Shown piece after piece: positions 62,401-64,000 of a stretch of 64,000 bases of DNA (position 1 is its first letter; every line of letters begins with the position of its first letter). The stretch is from NCBI GenBank assembly GCA_016213325.1, contig JACRAY010000024.1, positions 248,001 to 312,000 on the forward strand. The letters run 5' to 3'. Source of the stretch: Burkholderiales bacterium. Its GTDB lineage: Bacteria > Pseudomonadota > Gammaproteobacteria > Burkholderiales > Burkholderiaceae_C. The position numbers were made by a program, and so were the translations under genes. The notes under the pieces are model-generated. The model was not told where the DNA came from. It was given only the letters and a program-made list of their open reading frames with translations, and searched no databases.

Positions 62401-64000
62401 AGCTATGACGAGACCGGCCTGAAGGTGACGCAGGTCGATGCACTGCAAAGGACCACGCGCTGGACGCAAGATGCCAACGGCCAACCCACCAGCCGCGAGC
62501 TGCCCGATGGCAGCAAGGAGTCCAGCAGCTACGACTTGGCAGGCAACCGGCTCTCTAAGTCCACCTTCGCAGGCGAAAGCTTCACCTTCGGCTACGACCT
62601 GCGCAGTCTGCTCAAGAGCGTGATCGTGCCGCCGGGGGCGGGCGGCAACAGTGCGGTCGTCGGCAGCAGCATCGTCTTCGACTACAGCGCCAGCGGGCAA
62701 GTGAAGAGCCAGCAGGAGTCGGGCGCCACCACGCTTGGCGGCACGCAAAGCTACGAGTACGACGCAAGCGACCGGCTGATCCGGCTGACCAACCCGATCG
62801 GCAGCATCGCCTACGGGCTGGATGCGGCGGGCAACGTCGTGGAGCGCAGCGTCGCCGGTGCGGGCACCGTGCGCTACGGGTACGACGACGTAGGGCGCAT
62901 GTCCAAGGTAACGGCGGCAGACGGCAAGCAGGCGCGCTACACCTATGACGCGGCCGGGCGTCTCAGCAGCGTCGAGCGCGACTTGAACCCTCGGGATGGG
63001 CAAGCACAGGTGCTCGTCACCTACAACCGCTACGACAGCGCCGACCGGCTCATTGCCATCGCCGAAGTCAGGAGGATAGGGACCGGCGAGACCTTGCTGG
63101 CAGGTCAAGCCCTCACGCGCAGCGTGGGCCGCACGATCGGGCGGATCGAGACCTACCGGGTCGGCAGCAGCTATGACAGCGCCACCGGCCAGTTCAGCGG
63201 CACGCCGGCGAAGACCCAGGCCTTCGAGTACGACGGCAATGCCCGGCTGACGCGAGAGGCGCGCAAGCAAGCCGGTGCGACCACGGACACGCTGTACGAA
63301 TACAACGCGGTGGGCAACCGGACCAAGAAGACGGTGACCACGGCTGCGGGCGCGGAGATCACCACCTACAGCTACGACAGCGCCGACCGGCTCACGCAGG
63401 AGAGCGTGAGCCTGGCAGCAGGCGGCACGCGTGCAACGAACTACGGCTGGGACGGCAACGGCAACCTGGCCTTGAAGACCGAGCCGGACAAGGTCACGCT
63501 CTATCGGTTCGACCCGCAGAATCGGCTGATCGACATCCGAACTGGCGCCACTCAGACGGAAGCCATGGCAGCGGAGCCTGGTATCCGCTACTCCTACGAC
63601 GCACAGGGCAACCGAGTCAGAAAGACCACGGCGCAGGGCACCACCGGATACCTGATAGACGGCAGCTATGCGTATGCGCAGGTGGCGCGGGAGGCGAAGG
63701 GCAGCGACAGCGCCGACTACGTGCGCGGGCTGCAGCTCGTCCGACAGTCAGGTTCAGGCGGGCAGCACCTGTTCCCGCTGCATGGGCATTGGGGCCCCAG
63801 CCTGGGGGCAGTAGATGCCGATGGCAATCTGGTGGAGCAGGTGGATGCGGATGCGTTCGGAAACCTCGACCAGGCAACAGGGCCGATGCAGACGCACCTG
63901 TACACGGGGGAGTACTGGGACCAGGATAGCCAACTGGTGTACCTGCGGGCACGTTGGTACGATCCGAAGATTGGAAGATTCATCAGTCCGGATCCCTTTG
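56476..64000 (+). CDS. Secreted RHS/YD-repeat protein with transglutaminase-like domain, 3' end outside window
   Basis: An open frame of at least 2508 codons from ATG 56476 to the window end, preceded by GGGAGGAGG. It has a signal peptide (residues 1-25), a coiled coil at about 35-115, and a transglutaminase-like domain at about 230-390 (VNILNWVRANVQFVPGWGAV, IAMLRASGIPARYQFGTVDV). The expected catalytic Cys is Ala271, while His343 and Asp384 are kept. An Ig/cadherin-like module follows at about 953-1040. The RHS N-terminal segment starts near 1230 (FPLLLTRTYDSTKKDVPGDF), then dozens of YD repeats (YDANGNETSVTNALGH) run to about 2470. The window ends in the RHS core LRARWYDPKIGRFISPDPF. Any variable C-terminal effector and immunity gene lie beyond. 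Confidence 0.92.
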   Translation, partial: MNMSQTFTRAAVAALLFVAAGFTYAQGGSQAAQSEHKVRGLVSGLMQSSSGNANLRAAKVQELKTQLATHKSRIANARAELMAQRAQLEARTLPSEIGARQSQVEAEFDRRATQFDAAANAWLGDPSDANLQKLDTFLKQYAGAGASLPALPKVLPWGAKPQLRLPAETRTALFRTLARDQRVHLAQAGPLTTVGGVRFTTLPEAGVAPQDADLAESPEVRLSPAIRAKAEVLGHNPVNILNWVRANVQFVPGWGAVQDADATLRTLRGNAVDIASLTIAMLRASGIPARYQFGTVDVPLSVAGNWLGGVSRPEAILGLLQQGGIASRGLEAGGLIKTIRMEHAWALAYVNWAPSRGARAGGSALVPPQHPNPNAHLNAWVPLDGAFKQHRLAAGADFSEVAPFNAAGVFDTAKQGATCSALSARQLNHAGLAAHYAQFKALANQHLGNGDPLVGTVLGGSVIEAANQPLLAGTLAVPTVVANVATTQVTPALRWQMQLTLHQGTQQVLAFERDLPQLDGQTVSLHFVAETPADADMLAALLRPQSGGDSLTGLPARIAAYLVRLQAQLRVNGQTVAQGGSFTLGQPLVLRSLQQDPHGASVAADSVIVAGETHVWAVQGYAQAASDASAAAQRLVALRQSLLAPALPTGESQATELLSGVAKAYQSILDARARLYQRVAGVVEARQPSVARASSRLAAQEVFGLVTHVEAAGVGLHIDRLESAVGSRTASNAVGYDRQSLERASTAAHHVLDRLFGPGTQSALSGLAAAAQSQTVWRVDAATLAEVLAAVDPEASSSRQQVGHAAASGMQALLPQSAVDLGGLPMDPLVVLDAASGTSAYTTSSRGAPVVRLTAQRSGLAGWLGLADAGASKALLAAPLEAAVGQLNTAQALSGDIDAVRWQAFAGQADVVDALYASRIGAVASTADACDWLVSIMASQLGVGLPAGALANQPPVIVSAPVATAVAGSPYSYVVQATDADGETLAYALGSAPTGMTIGNAGAVHWAEPVAGEYPVTVRVSDGKAVAEQSWQLRVSAPGPLSLQLALSPGIANSGETVTLVAAASSANGVITRSASIAGVPLALDPQGVATFAAPAAGAHPIVVTASDGRSSVTREVILTVRDPSHTQAPQAEISEPALGAELRGTVAIRGSATDARLAYYQLLLRRAGDPDTAWQEIGRGLSPVTAGELGQLDTSRYASGAWQIGLRVVDVNGSQSNASVTLEFVGNLKLGQFRLSFADIRAEAPGFPLLLTRTYDSTKKDVPGDFGFGWSASAQDLSVRKNMVFGLAWRADIVQGFQNCLKPTGKRRISITLPDGGLYRFDARNEPECATGVPPVNIVFTPVAAPTGGAGGRSARTAQLQVVMDASVLAQGGQLIDGASGEPWNPREFVLTTEEGFKYQLKEGVGVLAVTDPYGNTVSYGAAGYQHSANLAVTLTRDAQGRITRATDPAGQSLTYSYNAQGELESVTDRAGQVTRFGYATVAGTHGAAASGNADQQHLLASITDPRGQQVMANQFDSLGRLTATTDALGQAATQQFDVANNTQTVTDRRGNRTVHTFDADGNITRSVNALGQATSYTYDANGNETSVTNALGHKTERTFDAATGKQLNETNPLGHTTQTAYPAAGFDWQRTNPVSSTDARGNTTTFAYLQGQELQPGAIPRYIDEPLGRRTGVNIDLKGQLINLELPGEALSYGNDSQGRRTSEKNALGEEVTYGFDANGNETSRTVRRTVNGVVVQETTSRQFDSENRLVSETDARGGKRTLTYNAAGKLQTQIDSLGRTTRYTYDANARLVRTDYPDGTNEQIGYDAEGNDTSRTDRQGRVTRMEYDPLNRLTRTVHPDGSSEQTDYDAAGRVERTSDRKGKATTYEYDDAGRQTASVDATGRRTEQTFDENGNRTSVTVAGLTTRFDHDALNRLVLTTWPDGSTHSIAYRPDNRKQSETDARGVTTTYGYDLAGRLVSVSQSGVAGSTTYSYDETGLKVTQVDALQRTTRWTQDANGQPTSRELPDGSKESSSYDLAGNRLSKSTFAGESFTFGYDLRSLLKSVIVPPGAGGNSAVVGSSIVFDYSASGQVKSQQESGATTLGGTQSYEYDASDRLIRLTNPIGSIAYGLDAAGNVVERSVAGAGTVRYGYDDVGRMSKVTAADGKQARYTYDAAGRLSSVERDLNPRDGQAQVLVTYNRYDSADRLIAIAEVRRIGTGETLLAGQALTRSVGRTIGRIETYRVGSSYDSATGQFSGTPAKTQAFEYDGNARLTREARKQAGATTDTLYEYNAVGNRTKKTVTTAAGAEITTYSYDSADRLTQESVSLAAGGTRATNYGWDGNGNLALKTEPDKVTLYRFDPQNRLIDIRTGATQTEAMAAEPGIRYSYDAQGNRVRKTTAQGTTGYLIDGSYAYAQVAREAKGSDSADYVRGLQLVRQSGSGGQHLFPLHGHWGPSLGAVDADGNLVEQVDADAFGNLDQATGPMQTHLYTGEYWDQDSQLVYLRARWYDPKIGRFISPDPF

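Overview
The window is GC-rich, densely coded bacterial DNA. Gene content and gene order point to a betaproteobacterium of the order Burkholderiales, most likely Comamonadaceae (Variovorax/Ramlibacter/Polaromonas-like). The signs are many Bug/TctC periplasmic binding proteins, a urtABCDE urea transporter, the 88-residue form of IF-1, a gcl-hyi-glxR operon, and a GC-rich REP-like element at the end of urtC. The family assignment is an inference from layout, not from a database search.

1-5310: end of an acyl-CoA ligase gene, a TauE/SafE exporter, then the selenocysteine cassette selC-selA-selB, all on the + strand and nearly gapless. 5317-7943: a Bug binding protein, a Crp/Fnr regulator and a LysR regulator on the - strand. 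8070-15277: a probable catabolic locus (Bug protein, AhpD-like protein, enolase-superfamily enzyme, MFS carrier, D-2-hydroxyacid dehydrogenase, second TauE/SafE protein) converging on a molybdenum sulfite dehydrogenase and its cytochrome c. 15370-15995: a CcdAB toxin-antitoxin pair with a readable promoter and operator. 17414-23158: the urea ABC transporter urtABCDE behind a putative NtrC site. 23265-24107: very small membrane proteins and a secreted protein. 24268-27702: an NMT1/SsuA-type ABC transporter whose last gene is a lone ureD. 27997-41745: stress, malic enzyme, aldolase-like, dehydratase, RNA-binding, IF-1, SDR, IlvD/Edd, GNAT, VOC and GST genes, with several damaged genes among them (frameshifted DUF2721, a phosphotransferase remnant, a GNAT with an internal gap). 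42499-46974: glyoxylate assimilation (gcl, hyi, glxR) with a divergent LysR regulator.

46975-64000 looks like an accessory region. It starts with low-coding, palindrome-rich DNA and a decayed two-gene module resembling an ADP-ribosyltransferase-fold toxin pair. A FliA/WhiG-like sigma factor follows, directly upstream of a 2485-residue secreted multidomain protein (toroid repeats, an isolated CxxCH motif, a beta-propeller, many Ig-like domains) and then a secreted protein of more than 2500 residues with a transglutaminase-like domain and RHS/YD repeats that runs off the window at its RHS core. This sigma factor plus two giant exoproteins is the most unusual locus here and the best candidate for an undescribed system.
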